Shown here: piece by piece, positions 22,768 through 30,905 of the stretch
Position numbering within the stretch: position 1 is the first letter of the stretch
Layout: each line of letters opens with the position of its first letter
Assembly (NCBI GenBank): GCA_900317865.1
Contig: ONIK01000009.1
Coordinates: 1 to 33,963 of the forward strand
Origin: an uncultured Methanobrevibacter sp.
GTDB taxonomy: Archaea > Methanobacteriota > Methanobacteria > Methanobacteriales > Methanobacteriaceae
DNA: 33,963 nt
Direction of reading: 5' to 3'
Notes under the pieces: model-generated
The model's input: the letters and a program-made list of their open reading frames with translations, nothing else
Databases searched by the model: none
Told to the model about the DNA's origin: nothing
Position numbers and translations under genes: made by a program

Positions 22768-23772
22768 ATGTTGATGATTGACGAAATATTAAATAAAGCA
22801 AAACAAGGAAAAGAATTAACGGATGATGAATTTTTAGAATTGTTGAATATCGATGACAATGAAGAATTGGAAAAATTATTCAAAGTAGCTCGCGATATAA
22901 GAGATAGTCAATCAAAAGTAATTAAATTAACATCAACAGTGCATCTTACAAATAAATGCTTAATTCAACCCAGATGTGAATACTGTGGTTTTGCAGAAGA
23001 AACATCCCCAACAGGTTATTACAACGCATTTTATAAATCCAATGAAGAAATATTAACTGCAATCAAATCCATTCAGGAAGCACATATTCCTCGTGTTAGC
23101 TGTTCTGGAGGATATGGTTTTAAAGGAAAACAGGCAGTTAATGCATGTAAAATTGTAAAAGAAAACTCCAATTTAGAGATTCTTGTTAATGTTGGTGGAG
23201 ATTTAACCGAAAAGTCTGTGAATGATTTAGCCAACTTGGGAGTAGATACAATATGCTGTAATTTAGAAACTATAAACGAAGACGTATTCTATCAAAGAAA
23301 ACCTGGAGACTCCCTAGATCAAAGAATATTAACATGTAAAAGAGTGAGTGATATTGGAGTAGGCCTATCCTCAGGATTACTTTTGGGACTTGGTGAAAGT
23401 AAAGAAGATAGGATAAAACATTTACGATATTTATCTAATTTTAAAACATTGGAAGAAATACCAATAATGGGATTCAACCCATATCCAGATACACCAATGG
23501 CAGATTATCCTCCATTCCCATTAAAAGAACAATTGAAAATGGTAGCGATAACACGCATAATGTATCCGGAAATTACAATTACAATGCCGACTCCTACTGT
23601 CGGACCTGAAAATGTGGAATTTTCACTTAGAGCAGGTGCCAATAATTTAGCTACAGTTATTGCTGATAATTACCCTCACGAGGTTAAAGGTGTTGGTTCT
23701 CCAAATTATGGTAATTACAATGAAGTAGTTAATGTTATTGAAAAATTAGATTTGATACCTCAAACTATTTAA
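22768..23772 (+). CDS. hcgA: HcgA, radical SAM enzyme of FeGP cofactor synthesis
   Basis: HcgA is a BioB/HydE-like radical SAM protein thought to help build the pyridinol ring of the FeGP cofactor. The unusual cluster motif Cys-X5-Cys-X2-Cys, diagnostic for HcgA, is present as NKCLIQPRCEYCGF (C64, C70, C73 from the first ATG). SCSGGYGFKG, NLETINEDVFYQRKPG and LLLGLGESKEDRIKHL are later barrel segments. The length is 334 residues. The start is 22768 or the ATG at 22774; the ribosome-binding site is weak (AAGAG) and does not decide. It opens the hcgABCDEF run, whose neighbours overlap or nearly abut. Confidence 0.95.
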   Translation: MLMIDEILNKAKQGKELTDDEFLELLNIDDNEELEKLFKVARDIRDSQSKVIKLTSTVHLTNKCLIQPRCEYCGFAEETSPTGYYNAFYKSNEEILTAIKSIQEAHIPRVSCSGGYGFKGKQAVNACKIVKENSNLEILVNVGGDLTEKSVNDLANLGVDTICCNLETINEDVFYQRKPGDSLDQRILTCKRVSDIGVGLSSGLLLGLGESKEDRIKHLRYLSNFKTLEEIPIMGFNPYPDTPMADYPPFPLKEQLKMVAITRIMYPEITITMPTPTVGPENVEFSLRAGANNLATVIADNYPHEVKGVGSPNYGNYNEVVNVIEKLDLIPQTI

Positions 23773-23796
23773 TATCTATTTTTAAAATATGATAAT

Positions 23797-24288
23797 ATGG
23801 CATTTGAAGAAATGATTAAAAATGCATTTGAAGAATCCAGAGATGATTGCAGATTTGGAGATACACTTGAAGAAATTAATGAAATTCAAGATTATATCAA
23901 AAATGCAAAAAAAGTATATATTCCAAACAAAAACGGAATTAAAGTGGAAATCCTGAATCAAGTTTTAAGCGAATATGATTTACCTACGGCCAAAATACTT
24001 CAGATTGACACAAATACTGCAGATACCAGTAGAATACCTGCCCTTGCAAAAGCATATATGGCCCTTGATCAAAGTGATGCCGATTTAATTATAGCCAGAG
24101 GGCGACTCGGAATTCCAGGATCTGGTTCACTTTTAATATTTATTGATAATAAAGGAAGGATATTAACCTGTGGAACATCACCATCACATGCAATTCATCA
24201 GAAGCCCATTGAAGCTGCAGTATATGATGAAGCATGTGAAGCGCTTGAAAAAATAGGATTTAAAAAAAGTGATTCAGATGGATATTGA
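23797..24288 (+). CDS. hcgB: HcgB, guanylyltransferase of FeGP cofactor synthesis
   Basis: HcgB joins GMP from GTP to the 4-hydroxyl of the pyridinol precursor, forming guanylylpyridinol (shown biochemically for methanogen homologues). It has 163 residues, normal for the family. DLIIARGRLGIPGSGSLLIFIDNKGRILTCGTSPSHAIHQ is the conserved core with glycine-rich and His-containing segments. It lies 24 nt after hcgA and overlaps the start of hcgC. No clear Shine-Dalgarno is present before the ATG. A TATA-like TTTTTAAAATAT at about 23778-23789 could be an internal promoter, but this is weak. Confidence 0.93.
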   Translation: MAFEEMIKNAFEESRDDCRFGDTLEEINEIQDYIKNAKKVYIPNKNGIKVEILNQVLSEYDLPTAKILQIDTNTADTSRIPALAKAYMALDQSDADLIIARGRLGIPGSGSLLIFIDNKGRILTCGTSPSHAIHQKPIEAAVYDEACEALEKIGFKKSDSDGY

Positions 24289-25063
24289 TACAGGAATTAC
24301 ATCGGAAGTTTTAACGATTAAATCTGAAATTAAATTAATTGATATTTTTAACAATATTATAAATAAAAAATCACAGGCTTGTTTTGATTATATTGAAAGT
24401 TTAAATTTAAATTCAGATGAAAAAATAATAATTATCGGTACATATTTTACAGGTGTTGGAATCGTTAAAAAATTAAGCGAAAAATACACAGACATCACCT
24501 TGATTGATATCTATCCCCACTTGGAAAAACTGTTATACACTTCTATCGGTGGTGAGTTGAAAAACAAAGTAAAATTCTCATCCAATATAGATTTAATATA
24601 TAGTGGAGATGTTGTTATTGATACAACAGGTTTTGGTGGCATTAATGTTGAACAGTCATCAAAATTTAATGTTAAAGCATTTTTAATAGAAGATCCCGTA
24701 GCTGAAGATAATGACACAGCATTAAAAAATAAAAACAATATTCATGAAAGGTTAGAGATTGTTAAATCACCTCACAAAGCAATTTTAAAAACAAAAGGCA
24801 TTAATACCAAAACTTCAGGAACCATGACATTGACAATAGGCATTTTGACAAATTCACTAAATGAAATCTTGAAAAAAGAAGGTGTTTTATACAGTGCCTG
24901 TGAAATGGGCTTTTTTGAAGAGGTTATATTTAAAGAAAAAAATATTGACAAATTTATTGAGCAGACAGATAAAAAAGCTATAAAAATATCAACAATCAAC
25001 CAATTTAGCCCTGATGAGATTATATTAAATGAATTAAATAAAATTGAATCAAAAATGATTTGA
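24278..25063 (+). CDS. hcgC: HcgC, SAM-dependent pyridinol methyltransferase
   Basis: HcgC methylates C3 of the pyridinol precursor with S-adenosylmethionine. A Rossmann-type segment, KIIIIGTYFTGVGIVKKLSEKYTDITLIDIYPHLEKLL, lies near residues 46-85, followed by GDVVIDTTGFGGIN and GTMTLTIGILTNSLNEIL. I chose the ATG at 24278 (261 residues) because GTGATT directly precedes it at the short spacing seen at several other genes here. A GTG at 24269 would add three residues. The start overlaps the end of hcgB, and hcgD starts immediately after its stop, so the three are translationally coupled. Confidence 0.92.
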   Translation: MDIDTGITSEVLTIKSEIKLIDIFNNIINKKSQACFDYIESLNLNSDEKIIIIGTYFTGVGIVKKLSEKYTDITLIDIYPHLEKLLYTSIGGELKNKVKFSSNIDLIYSGDVVIDTTGFGGINVEQSSKFNVKAFLIEDPVAEDNDTALKNKNNIHERLEIVKSPHKAILKTKGINTKTSGTMTLTIGILTNSLNEILKKEGVLYSACEMGFFEEVIFKEKNIDKFIEQTDKKAIKISTINQFSPDEIILNELNKIESKMI

Positions 25064-25771
25064 ATGAAACTTAATGAAATTATAGACTTTTTAAATAAGG
25101 AAATACCTCAGAACCTAGCATTAAGTAATGATAATGTTGGTTTAATGGGAAGTTATGATTTAACACAGGAAATTACATCAATAAAAATATTTATGGACTT
25201 ATATCCCCAAGATGATAATTATTCATGCAATACATTAATTATTACACACCATCCCCCATTATTTATTCCTAAAACTCCAACATTTACAATACATTCAAAT
25301 TGGGACATCATTAAAGGTGGTGCAAACGAAGCACTTGCAGATTATTTAAATTTAAAAGTTATTGAATCTTTTGATAAACATACAAATATCGGAAGAATAT
25401 GTGAAGCTAATTTATCATATAAAAATTTAAAAGAAACAATATTAAATAATTTCAATGAATTTAGTATTGTAAATAAACCTGAAGAAAATAAAATAATTAA
25501 AAAAATTGCTATCATCTCAGGATTTGGTTTGAAAAACCCTAATTATATAAAATTGGCTAAAAAAGATGATTTGGACATGATAATTTCTGGAGATTTAACA
25601 CAAGAAACTGCAATTATGGCAATAAATTTAGATTTGGTGCTGATTGACTTAGGTCATCACAATAGTGAGGTTCCTGGTCTGGAGTATTTAAAAAACATTA
25701 TTGGCAAATTAGATATTAGTTGTGAAATAATTAATAAAGTACCTGTGGTGAGTGAAAGAAATGAACATTGA
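25064..25771 (+). CDS. hcgD: HcgD, Nif3-like protein of FeGP cofactor synthesis
   Basis: HcgD is a Nif3-family (DUF34) protein with a dinuclear iron site, proposed as the iron donor or chaperone for the FeGP cofactor. It has 235 residues. Metal-binding candidates are THHPPLF (about residues 65-71), FDKHTNIGR (about 105-113) and the C-terminal DLGHHNSEVPGLEYL (H and E ligands). The ATG abuts the hcgC stop (TGAATG). The 3' end overlaps the hcgE start by 11 nt in another frame. Confidence 0.92.
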   Translation: MKLNEIIDFLNKEIPQNLALSNDNVGLMGSYDLTQEITSIKIFMDLYPQDDNYSCNTLIITHHPPLFIPKTPTFTIHSNWDIIKGGANEALADYLNLKVIESFDKHTNIGRICEANLSYKNLKETILNNFNEFSIVNKPEENKIIKKIAIISGFGLKNPNYIKLAKKDDLDMIISGDLTQETAIMAINLDLVLIDLGHHNSEVPGLEYLKNIIGKLDISCEIINKVPVVSERNEH

Positions 25772-26414
25772 TGAAATACAAAAAATGGAAGATAAAAGAG
25801 TGCCGAAAGGAAAAATAGACCTTATTGGCTGTGGAAGATTAGGTTTGAGAATAGCCATTAATTTAATGCAAGTACACAGAGGAGGACCAAAAGTTATCTC
25901 TGCATTTGACGGACAAAAAATCTCAGGAGGAGATGTGATATTCACACTTCTTGGAGCAGAAGTCGGAGAGGCCAAACCTGATTTCATAAAAAGATTATGT
26001 ACTCATGATGAAGATTTTAGAAAAATTGAAAGTCATACCGAAGACATTACTGAAGAAAATATTGATTTAATTGATGGTGATGTGGTAATTATAGTTATTG
26101 CCGGTGGAAATACTATATCAACTGCAGCAGAAATTATAAAACATGCACATAAAAGAGGTGCAAAAACTATTGGAACAGCAGGAATATTCGGTTTTGGTAA
26201 TGAGGATATTGAAATTAAAGATATCTCCGAATATGATAACAATAATCCTGCCATTGAAGAATTAAGAGCACAGGGAATTACTGAAAATCATTTAATATTA
26301 ACAACACATAAATTAATTAGAGATTTAGAACCTGTAACACCATATACTTTAGATGAAATCGCAAAAATCATAACAATGAATGCATTAAAACTATTGAAGG
26401 AACAGTATGATTAA
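25761..26414 (+). CDS. hcgE: HcgE, ThiF/E1-like adenylyltransferase of FeGP cofactor synthesis
   Basis: HcgE adenylylates the carboxyl group of guanylylpyridinol before it is passed to HcgF. The Rossmann motif KIDLIGCGRLGLRIAINLM and DGDVVIIVIAGGNTIS belong to the UBA/ThiF fold. From the ATG at 25761 it has 217 residues. The open frame could begin at GTG 25752, but GGTGAG at 25747-25752 is the Shine-Dalgarno for 25761. It overlaps both hcgD and hcgF. It lacks an obvious catalytic Cys motif of true E1 enzymes, which fits a dedicated metabolite adenylyltransferase. Confidence 0.92.
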   Translation: MNIDEIQKMEDKRVPKGKIDLIGCGRLGLRIAINLMQVHRGGPKVISAFDGQKISGGDVIFTLLGAEVGEAKPDFIKRLCTHDEDFRKIESHTEDITEENIDLIDGDVVIIVIAGGNTISTAAEIIKHAHKRGAKTIGTAGIFGFGNEDIEIKDISEYDNNNPAIEELRAQGITENHLILTTHKLIRDLEPVTPYTLDEIAKIITMNALKLLKEQYD

Positions 26415-26967
26415 AATAGCTACTGCAGAGTGTTTTACTCATGGGAAAATAGGTCTGGAACTGCATGCGCTTGCTCAAAATTATGACGGTAATTTTGGAA
26501 GTGAATATATCAAAAAACCTGAAGAATATGGGAATTTTGATTATAATCAATTAAGTGTTACATGCAGTTTATTTATCCCAACAATTGATGCTGTAAAAGA
26601 TATATTAAATGTGGAAAATCCTCCAAAACCAGATTATCTTATTAAAGGCATTAAAGTTTATGATGAGTCTGGAGATAAAAAAGCAAGTAAAATTATGGCC
26701 AAAGCAGTTATGAATCTTACTAATTGCGATATTGCAATTGGAACAACAGCAGGAATAGGCCATGGTGCCATTACAATCATCACCAATGAATATGAAATAA
26801 CAACAATTACTGATGTTTATAGTGATTTAAGAGCGAATAACAGTGAAGAATTATTTCAAAGATCACAATCAGGCATTAAAAAAACATTGGAAATAATATT
26901 GCTCATTTTAAATAAAAATTTTGAAAAAATAAACTCTTTAAAAAATATTGAGATTATAAAAAAATAG
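26407..26967 (+). CDS. hcgF: HcgF, guanylylpyridinol thioester-forming protein
   Basis: HcgF accepts activated guanylylpyridinol on a cysteine as a thioester, from which the acyl ligand of the FeGP cofactor is thought to arise. The start MIKIATAECFTHGKIG puts Cys at position 9, the residue reported to form the thioester in characterised HcgF. IGTTAGIGHGAITIITNEYEITTITDVYSDLRANN is the conserved core. The length is 186 residues. The ATG overlaps the hcgE stop and has AAGGA 5 nt upstream. It is the last gene of the cluster and converges on two tRNA genes. Confidence 0.93.
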   Translation: MIKIATAECFTHGKIGLELHALAQNYDGNFGSEYIKKPEEYGNFDYNQLSVTCSLFIPTIDAVKDILNVENPPKPDYLIKGIKVYDESGDKKASKIMAKAVMNLTNCDIAIGTTAGIGHGAITIITNEYEITTITDVYSDLRANNSEELFQRSQSGIKKTLEIILLILNKNFEKINSLKNIEIIKK

Positions 26968-26976
26968 ATTTTAATA

Positions 26977-27049
26977 AGCCTTAGGGGGGATTCGAACCCC
27001 CGACTTCTACCTTACCAAGGTAGCGCTCTACCAGCTGAGCCACTAAGGC
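26977..27049 (-). tRNA. tRNA-Thr (anticodon GGT)
   Basis: The minus strand folds into a complete cloverleaf: acceptor GCCTTAG/CTAAGGC, D arm GCTCAGCTGGTAGAGC, anticodon stem CTACC/GGTAG with loop TTGGTAA, and T arm with GGTTCGAATCC. The discriminator base is T and no CCA is encoded. A T-rich TATA-like TTTTTAAAAA lies about 25 nt upstream. The anticodon GGT reads ACC and ACU. Confidence 0.97.
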
Positions 27050-27086
27050 ATAATCGAGAATATTAAAAAAAAATTTTTAAAAATAC

Positions 27087-27172
<86 letters not shown>

Positions 27173-27347
27173 TACAATATAATATTTTATATTTATGATA
27201 TATAAATGTTTGGTTTAGACATTAGATATATCATTATTTACAATAACTATTAACAAAAATACTATTTAAATATTATGAAAATTAAATATAGAAATAGTTA
27301 TATGAAATTATTTTAAAAAAATAATTAAATCGTGGTGCAGCACATTG

Positions 27348-27515
27348 ATGATTATAGATATGGAAGAATGTGGAATATGCGAAGATTGTATTGATGTCTG
27401 TATGGAAGAAGCAATAACAAAAAGAGCATATAAAGTAATTATTGACCCGGACAAATGTGATTCCTGTGGTGAATGCGTTGATGTTTGTCCTGTCGGTGCT
27501 ATTTATGAAGAATGA
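27348..27515 (+). CDS. Small 2x[4Fe-4S] ferredoxin
   Basis: This is a 55-residue ferredoxin below the usual 60-codon cut-off. The first cluster motif is CGICEDCIDVCM (C8, C11, C14, C18), with Met in place of the usual Pro after the last Cys. The second is CDSCGECVDVCP (C37, C40, C43, C47). The protein ends VGAIYEE. GGTG at 27334-27337 lies 10 nt before the ATG; a TTG at 27345 is in frame. It is followed after 6 nt by the DUF4330-like gene on the same strand, so they may be cotranscribed. Its redox partner is unknown; hcg radical SAM chemistry lies 4 kb away, but linking them is speculation. Confidence 0.88.
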   Translation: MIIDMEECGICEDCIDVCMEEAITKRAYKVIIDPDKCDSCGECVDVCPVGAIYEE

Positions 27516-27521
27516 TCATAT

Positions 27522-28292
27522 ATGAAAAGAAGATTTACATTAGTGGATTATGCGATTATAATTTTAGTAATATGTGCAGTTGTTTTTGCATTTATCCATA
27601 TTTCCTCAAATAATGATACAGTCAATGAAAAGACATCATATGACTCATCAACATTAAATAAAATTAATGAAAAATATTTGAGTTATTATAGACAAGGATA
27701 TATCGTTAATACAACCGTCCATGGATATAATGCCAGCAATGGTGAACAAGTTACATTATCAGGAAATATTAAATGGTTAGATGATGATAAGGGAAGTAAT
27801 GTGAAAGCTCTGGTAAACTCAAATGGCCAGGACTATATTGTAGGACTTTACAATCATGTTCCTAATGCAGATGTTTATATTAACAGTATGACATTGGAAA
27901 TAAATGGAGATAAATATCATAATTTAACTGATATCAAAATAAAACCTAAAAACATTACATCAGTTAATGATTTGGTTTCAGGCATTTCAAACGATACAAC
28001 ATATGAACTTTCAACAACAATAACTATAGATTCACTTGAAAGCAATAAAGTCCAAGAAATTACAAATATATTATTCCAAAATGACGGAAGAATATCTGTT
28101 AAAGGCTCAAATACCAATGATCAGTTAAACATTGTAAGAGCAACCAGTAGTGAATTAACACAAATGAATAATATTTTTGGTAATTTTAATGGAATTACCA
28201 ATGAAATAACAATTAGAATTTATAACTGCAGTGATAATGACATCAACAGCATTAAAAATAATTTTGATGTCACCAATATCCAAAAACTTTAA
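27522..28292 (+). CDS. Membrane-anchored extracytoplasmic protein, DUF4330-like
   Basis: The protein has 256 residues. Residues 1-30 contain one signal-anchor helix (LVDYAIIILVICAVVFAFIHI), and the rest is predicted outside the membrane: Asn/Ser/Thr-rich, with several N-glycosylation sequons (NTT, NAS, NLT, NIT, NDT, NCS). The start MKRRFTLVDYAIIILVI and a central beta-rich part resemble DUF4330 proteins, whose function is unknown. The TGATC overlapping the ferredoxin stop acts as a Shine-Dalgarno remnant. The next gene, a polysaccharide polymerase-like protein, starts 12 nt later, so a role in surface polysaccharide or wall assembly is plausible but inferred. Confidence 0.6.
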   Translation: MKRRFTLVDYAIIILVICAVVFAFIHISSNNDTVNEKTSYDSSTLNKINEKYLSYYRQGYIVNTTVHGYNASNGEQVTLSGNIKWLDDDKGSNVKALVNSNGQDYIVGLYNHVPNADVYINSMTLEINGDKYHNLTDIKIKPKNITSVNDLVSGISNDTTYELSTTITIDSLESNKVQEITNILFQNDGRISVKGSNTNDQLNIVRATSSELTQMNNIFGNFNGITNEITIRIYNCSDNDINSIKNNFDVTNIQKL

Positions 28293-28304
28293 GTTGTGTG
28301 ATTT

Positions 28305-29585
28305 ATGAGTTTCATTTATTCAAAATTAACATCTCTTTTAAATATAATAAATGATGAATTTCATAAATCCTTTTTATTTACAACTATTTTTTCCATTATT
28401 GGATTTCTAGAAGACCAATGGGTTAACAGCTTTTTTAAAAAGTTTTATCCCAACGAAAATTTTTTAGGCTTCTTAAAAAAGAGTCAAATATTGAAAAATT
28501 ATATTTTTAATCCATTAATTGTTTTGGTTGTTTTTGCTGCATTTTTAGCCCTGTCATTAACTCCAGTATCTGCCAGTTTAACTCAAACTTTAATTATTGC
28601 ATTTTTATTTTTCTTTATTGGTGCAGCAATTCTTCCCAGATTTTTTTTAAATGATATGAAAAATATTTTGGTTTTCAAAAGAAGAGACATATATTCAATC
28701 GGATTCTGTTTAGTTTTATTAAGTATTGGGTTTTTCTTTATCAGCATAGCTTCTGTTGGAGGAATTCCTATTTTAAAGCCATCAATTAGATATCTGTTAA
28801 AACCAGCATTTACCATGCCTGTATTTTTAATTATTCCTGGAACCTGTATTTTAGCCAGTGTTTATTTAAAAGATTTTCAAGACAAAATAATAACTCGCTC
28901 CCAGGTAAGATTCAGATTTCTTTTACTCCTCATTATAGATGTGATAATTTTATTAACATTAGGCTACAGGACACCACTACTTGCGGCATTACTATTGCTA
29001 ATTATCATAGCATACTACGGAAATATTATAGCAGTATGGGAAGTTGTACTTGGAGGATTAATTGGTGTAGGTGCAATAATTGGAATTGGTTATTTCAGAT
29101 CAATAAATGAATTAACGGTCAGCAGTGCAATAGATCCATTTTACACATTGAAAAGCAGAGCCGATTTTACATTGCATGTTCTGAATTTACTTGACATCAT
29201 TGGCGGAAACTTTGGGGCGACACATGGCCAAATTCTTGCAAGTTCAATTCCTGGAAGTGAACTCGGACCTAGAATGATGGTCGGGAAATTAATTGCATGG
29301 AGAACAGAAGTAACAATTACACCAACATTAATAGGACAAATGGTGGCTGATTTTGGAAAAGTTGGCGTAGCTGTTGAAATGTGTCTTTTAGGATTTATTT
29401 TAGGAATAGGATTCAAGATAATGGAAAAAACCAAAGATTATTTTTACATTGGACTTTATAGTTTAATTCTAACTTATGCCATTTTAAGTGTTGAAACCGG
29501 AATTTTGGATATTCAGGTTTTATTCTATTTTGCAGTAGCCCTTTTTATTTACATCACAATAATTTTAAAATCTATTTTTAACTAG
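28305..29585 (+). CDS. Oligosaccharide repeat-unit polymerase-like membrane protein
   Basis: This 426-residue polytopic membrane protein has about eleven to twelve helices and a large outer loop (about residues 265-345) between helices, the pattern of Wzy-type polymerases. LGYRTPLLAALLLLIIIAYYG and FTMPVFLIIPGTCIL resemble archaeal members annotated as oligosaccharide repeat unit polymerases. The polar loop has Arg and Glu residues (PGSELGPRMMVGKLIAWRTE) suited to glycan handling. GTGATTT precedes the ATG. A likely role is polymerisation of a surface or wall polysaccharide, perhaps with the anchored protein upstream. An O-antigen ligase-type function is an alternative. Confidence 0.75.
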   Translation: MSFIYSKLTSLLNIINDEFHKSFLFTTIFSIIGFLEDQWVNSFFKKFYPNENFLGFLKKSQILKNYIFNPLIVLVVFAAFLALSLTPVSASLTQTLIIAFLFFFIGAAILPRFFLNDMKNILVFKRRDIYSIGFCLVLLSIGFFFISIASVGGIPILKPSIRYLLKPAFTMPVFLIIPGTCILASVYLKDFQDKIITRSQVRFRFLLLLIIDVIILLTLGYRTPLLAALLLLIIIAYYGNIIAVWEVVLGGLIGVGAIIGIGYFRSINELTVSSAIDPFYTLKSRADFTLHVLNLLDIIGGNFGATHGQILASSIPGSELGPRMMVGKLIAWRTEVTITPTLIGQMVADFGKVGVAVEMCLLGFILGIGFKIMEKTKDYFYIGLYSLILTYAILSVETGILDIQVLFYFAVALFIYITIILKSIFN

Positions 29586-29636
29586 AAATTTTAAATATGC
29601 ATGCTTTATTAGCTATTTAGATTACACCCCCCAATT

Positions 29637-29868
29637 AGTATTACAAATTAAAAAAAAGTTATGTTATCAGTATTACAAAAGTAATACTAAATCTAAAAAA
29701 ATCGAATGAAAAGTATTACTTTAATAATCTTTATATAAGAAAAATAGTAAAAATCTAAACTATCAAGATATAAAAAAGACTAATTCATATTTAAATTGAA
29801 TTTTAATCTCAAATACTTGATAAATATACAAAATTAGTAATACTTTTACACATTTTGAAAGTATTACT
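29637..29868. promoter_or_regulatory. AGTAATAC/GTATTACT operator array upstream of the Ni/Co importer
   Basis: This part of the 308-bp gap 29586-29893 holds six copies of GTAATAC or its complement, at 29638, 29670, 29681, 29713, 29837 and 29861. Two form AGTATTAC-AAAA-GTAATACT (29669-29688). Two more form AGTAATACTTT (29836-29846) and AAAGTATTACT (29858-29868), separated by 11 nt just before the Shine-Dalgarno. The copies at 29637 and 29669 are exactly 32 bp apart, as at hmd. TATA-like elements TTTATATA (29730-29737) and ATAAATATA (29820-29828) lie among the sites. No cobalamin riboswitch is visible. Confidence 0.75.
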
Positions 29869-29893
29869 TTTTAGTAAAAGGAGGAAAAAATAA

Positions 29894-30538
29894 ATGCACA
29901 TACCGGATGGATTTATCCCATTTTGGCAATGTATAATCTATTATATCATATTAATAGTAGCACTGTACTTTGCTAGCAAATGGGCAAGAGAAAACCTTGA
30001 TGAAAAACGCATTCCTCTCCTTGCAGTTCTTGCAGCAGGTATTTTTGCTATAATGTCTATGAACATACCAATTCCATTTGGAACAAGTGGACACATGGTT
30101 GGTGGAGCATTAGTAGCAATTATATTCTGTGCCCCTGAAGCAGCGATTCTCGTATTTACTGTCGTATTACTTATCCAAGCATTAGTCTTTGGAGATGGAG
30201 GAATTACTGTATTAGGAGCTAATGTATTGAACATGGCAATTATTGGAGGATGTACTGGACTATATACATTCAAAGCATTAAAAGACAAAATCGGAATTTA
30301 CGCATCTGCAGGAATAGGTGCATGGTTAGCAACAGTACTTGCAGCATTAGCTTGTGCACTTGAAATGGCCGCTGCTGGAACTTTCCCATTAAGTGTTGGA
30401 GTTCCATCAATGGTGTTATACCACGTATTTATTGGAATAATTGAAGCAGTATTAACCGTTATTGTTATAATGGCTTTAAATAAATTCAGACCCGATCTTT
30501 TGGTTTGGAACAAAAATAAAATCGAAGGAGGAGAATAA
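29894..30538 (+). CDS. nikM: ECF nickel/cobalt importer substrate-binding component (NikM/CbiM)
   Basis: This is the membrane S-component of an energy-coupling-factor transporter for Ni2+ or Co2+. The N-terminus MHIPDGFIPFWQ supplies Met1 and His2, and GTSGHMVGG supplies His67, matching the metal ligands of characterised NikM/CbiM. It has 214 residues with about seven helices. The Shine-Dalgarno AAAAGGAGG lies 9 nt upstream. The family cannot separate Ni from Co by sequence alone. I favour Ni because the upstream sites recur at hmd, whose activity responds to nickel in related methanogens, and because no cobalamin gene or riboswitch is nearby. nikN follows with 1 nt spacing. Confidence 0.93.
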   Translation: MHIPDGFIPFWQCIIYYIILIVALYFASKWARENLDEKRIPLLAVLAAGIFAIMSMNIPIPFGTSGHMVGGALVAIIFCAPEAAILVFTVVLLIQALVFGDGGITVLGANVLNMAIIGGCTGLYTFKALKDKIGIYASAGIGAWLATVLAALACALEMAAAGTFPLSVGVPSMVLYHVFIGIIEAVLTVIVIMALNKFRPDLLVWNKNKIEGGE

Positions 30539-30539
30539 A

Positions 30540-30827
30540 ATGGATAACCGTGACAAAACATTAATAATAGTTGCAATAGTTATTTGTGTCATAATCTGTT
30601 GTCTAGCTCCTTTCATTGCATCAGGAAATCCTGATGGATTAGAAAAATCTGCAGAAGATGCTAATGTATCTGAAGAGAAAGCAACTGTAGCAGTTGAACC
30701 CCCATTCCCAGATTACACATTTGAACCCCTCGAATCCCTTGGTGAAGTAGGCGTGCTTATTTTAGGTGTGCTGCTGACTCTTATATGTGGATGGGGTGTT
30801 GCTGAAATTGTAAAAAGAAGAAGTTAA
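30540..30827 (+). CDS. nikN: ECF nickel/cobalt importer accessory component (NikN/CbiN)
   Basis: This 95-residue protein has two transmembrane helices (LIIVAIVICVIICCLAPFIA near 9-28 and VGVLILGVLLTLICGWGVAEIV near 67-90) around an outer loop. The loop starts SGNPDGLEKSAEDANV, the PDGLE motif typical of NikN/CbiN, and ends in FPDYTFEP. This loop is needed for metal loading of the M-component in characterised systems. The gene starts 1 nt after nikM with GGAGG overlapping its end. A hairpin with T-tract overlaps its stop. Confidence 0.9.
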   Translation: MDNRDKTLIIVAIVICVIICCLAPFIASGNPDGLEKSAEDANVSEEKATVAVEPPFPDYTFEPLESLGEVGVLILGVLLTLICGWGVAEIVKRRS

Positions 30828-30858
30828 ATTTTAACTTCTATCTTTTTATATTATTTTT
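30819..30858 (+). terminator. Hairpin and T-tract between nikN and nikQ
   Basis: AGAAGTTAAA (30819-30828) and TTTAACTTCT (30830-30839) are perfect 10-bp arms. T-rich sequence continues to 30858. It overlaps the nikN stop and lies inside the importer gene set, so it probably acts as a partial terminator that lowers expression of nikQO relative to nikMN. Confidence 0.6.
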
Positions 30859-30905
30859 GATATATTAATTATTACATTAATAATAAAATTTTTTAGAGAA
30901 ATATT

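Noticed and set aside
25761..26414. HcgE as E1 partner of the ubiquitin-like protein at 7.6 kb
   Set aside because: HcgE is ThiF-like, but its place in the hcg run and its size match the guanylylpyridinol adenylyltransferase; nothing links it to the distant sulfur carrier.
29586..29893. Possible cobalamin riboswitch upstream of nikM/cbiM
   Set aside because: No B12-box or extended GC-containing structure is visible; the gap is explained by the repeated GTAATAC sites and TATA boxes.
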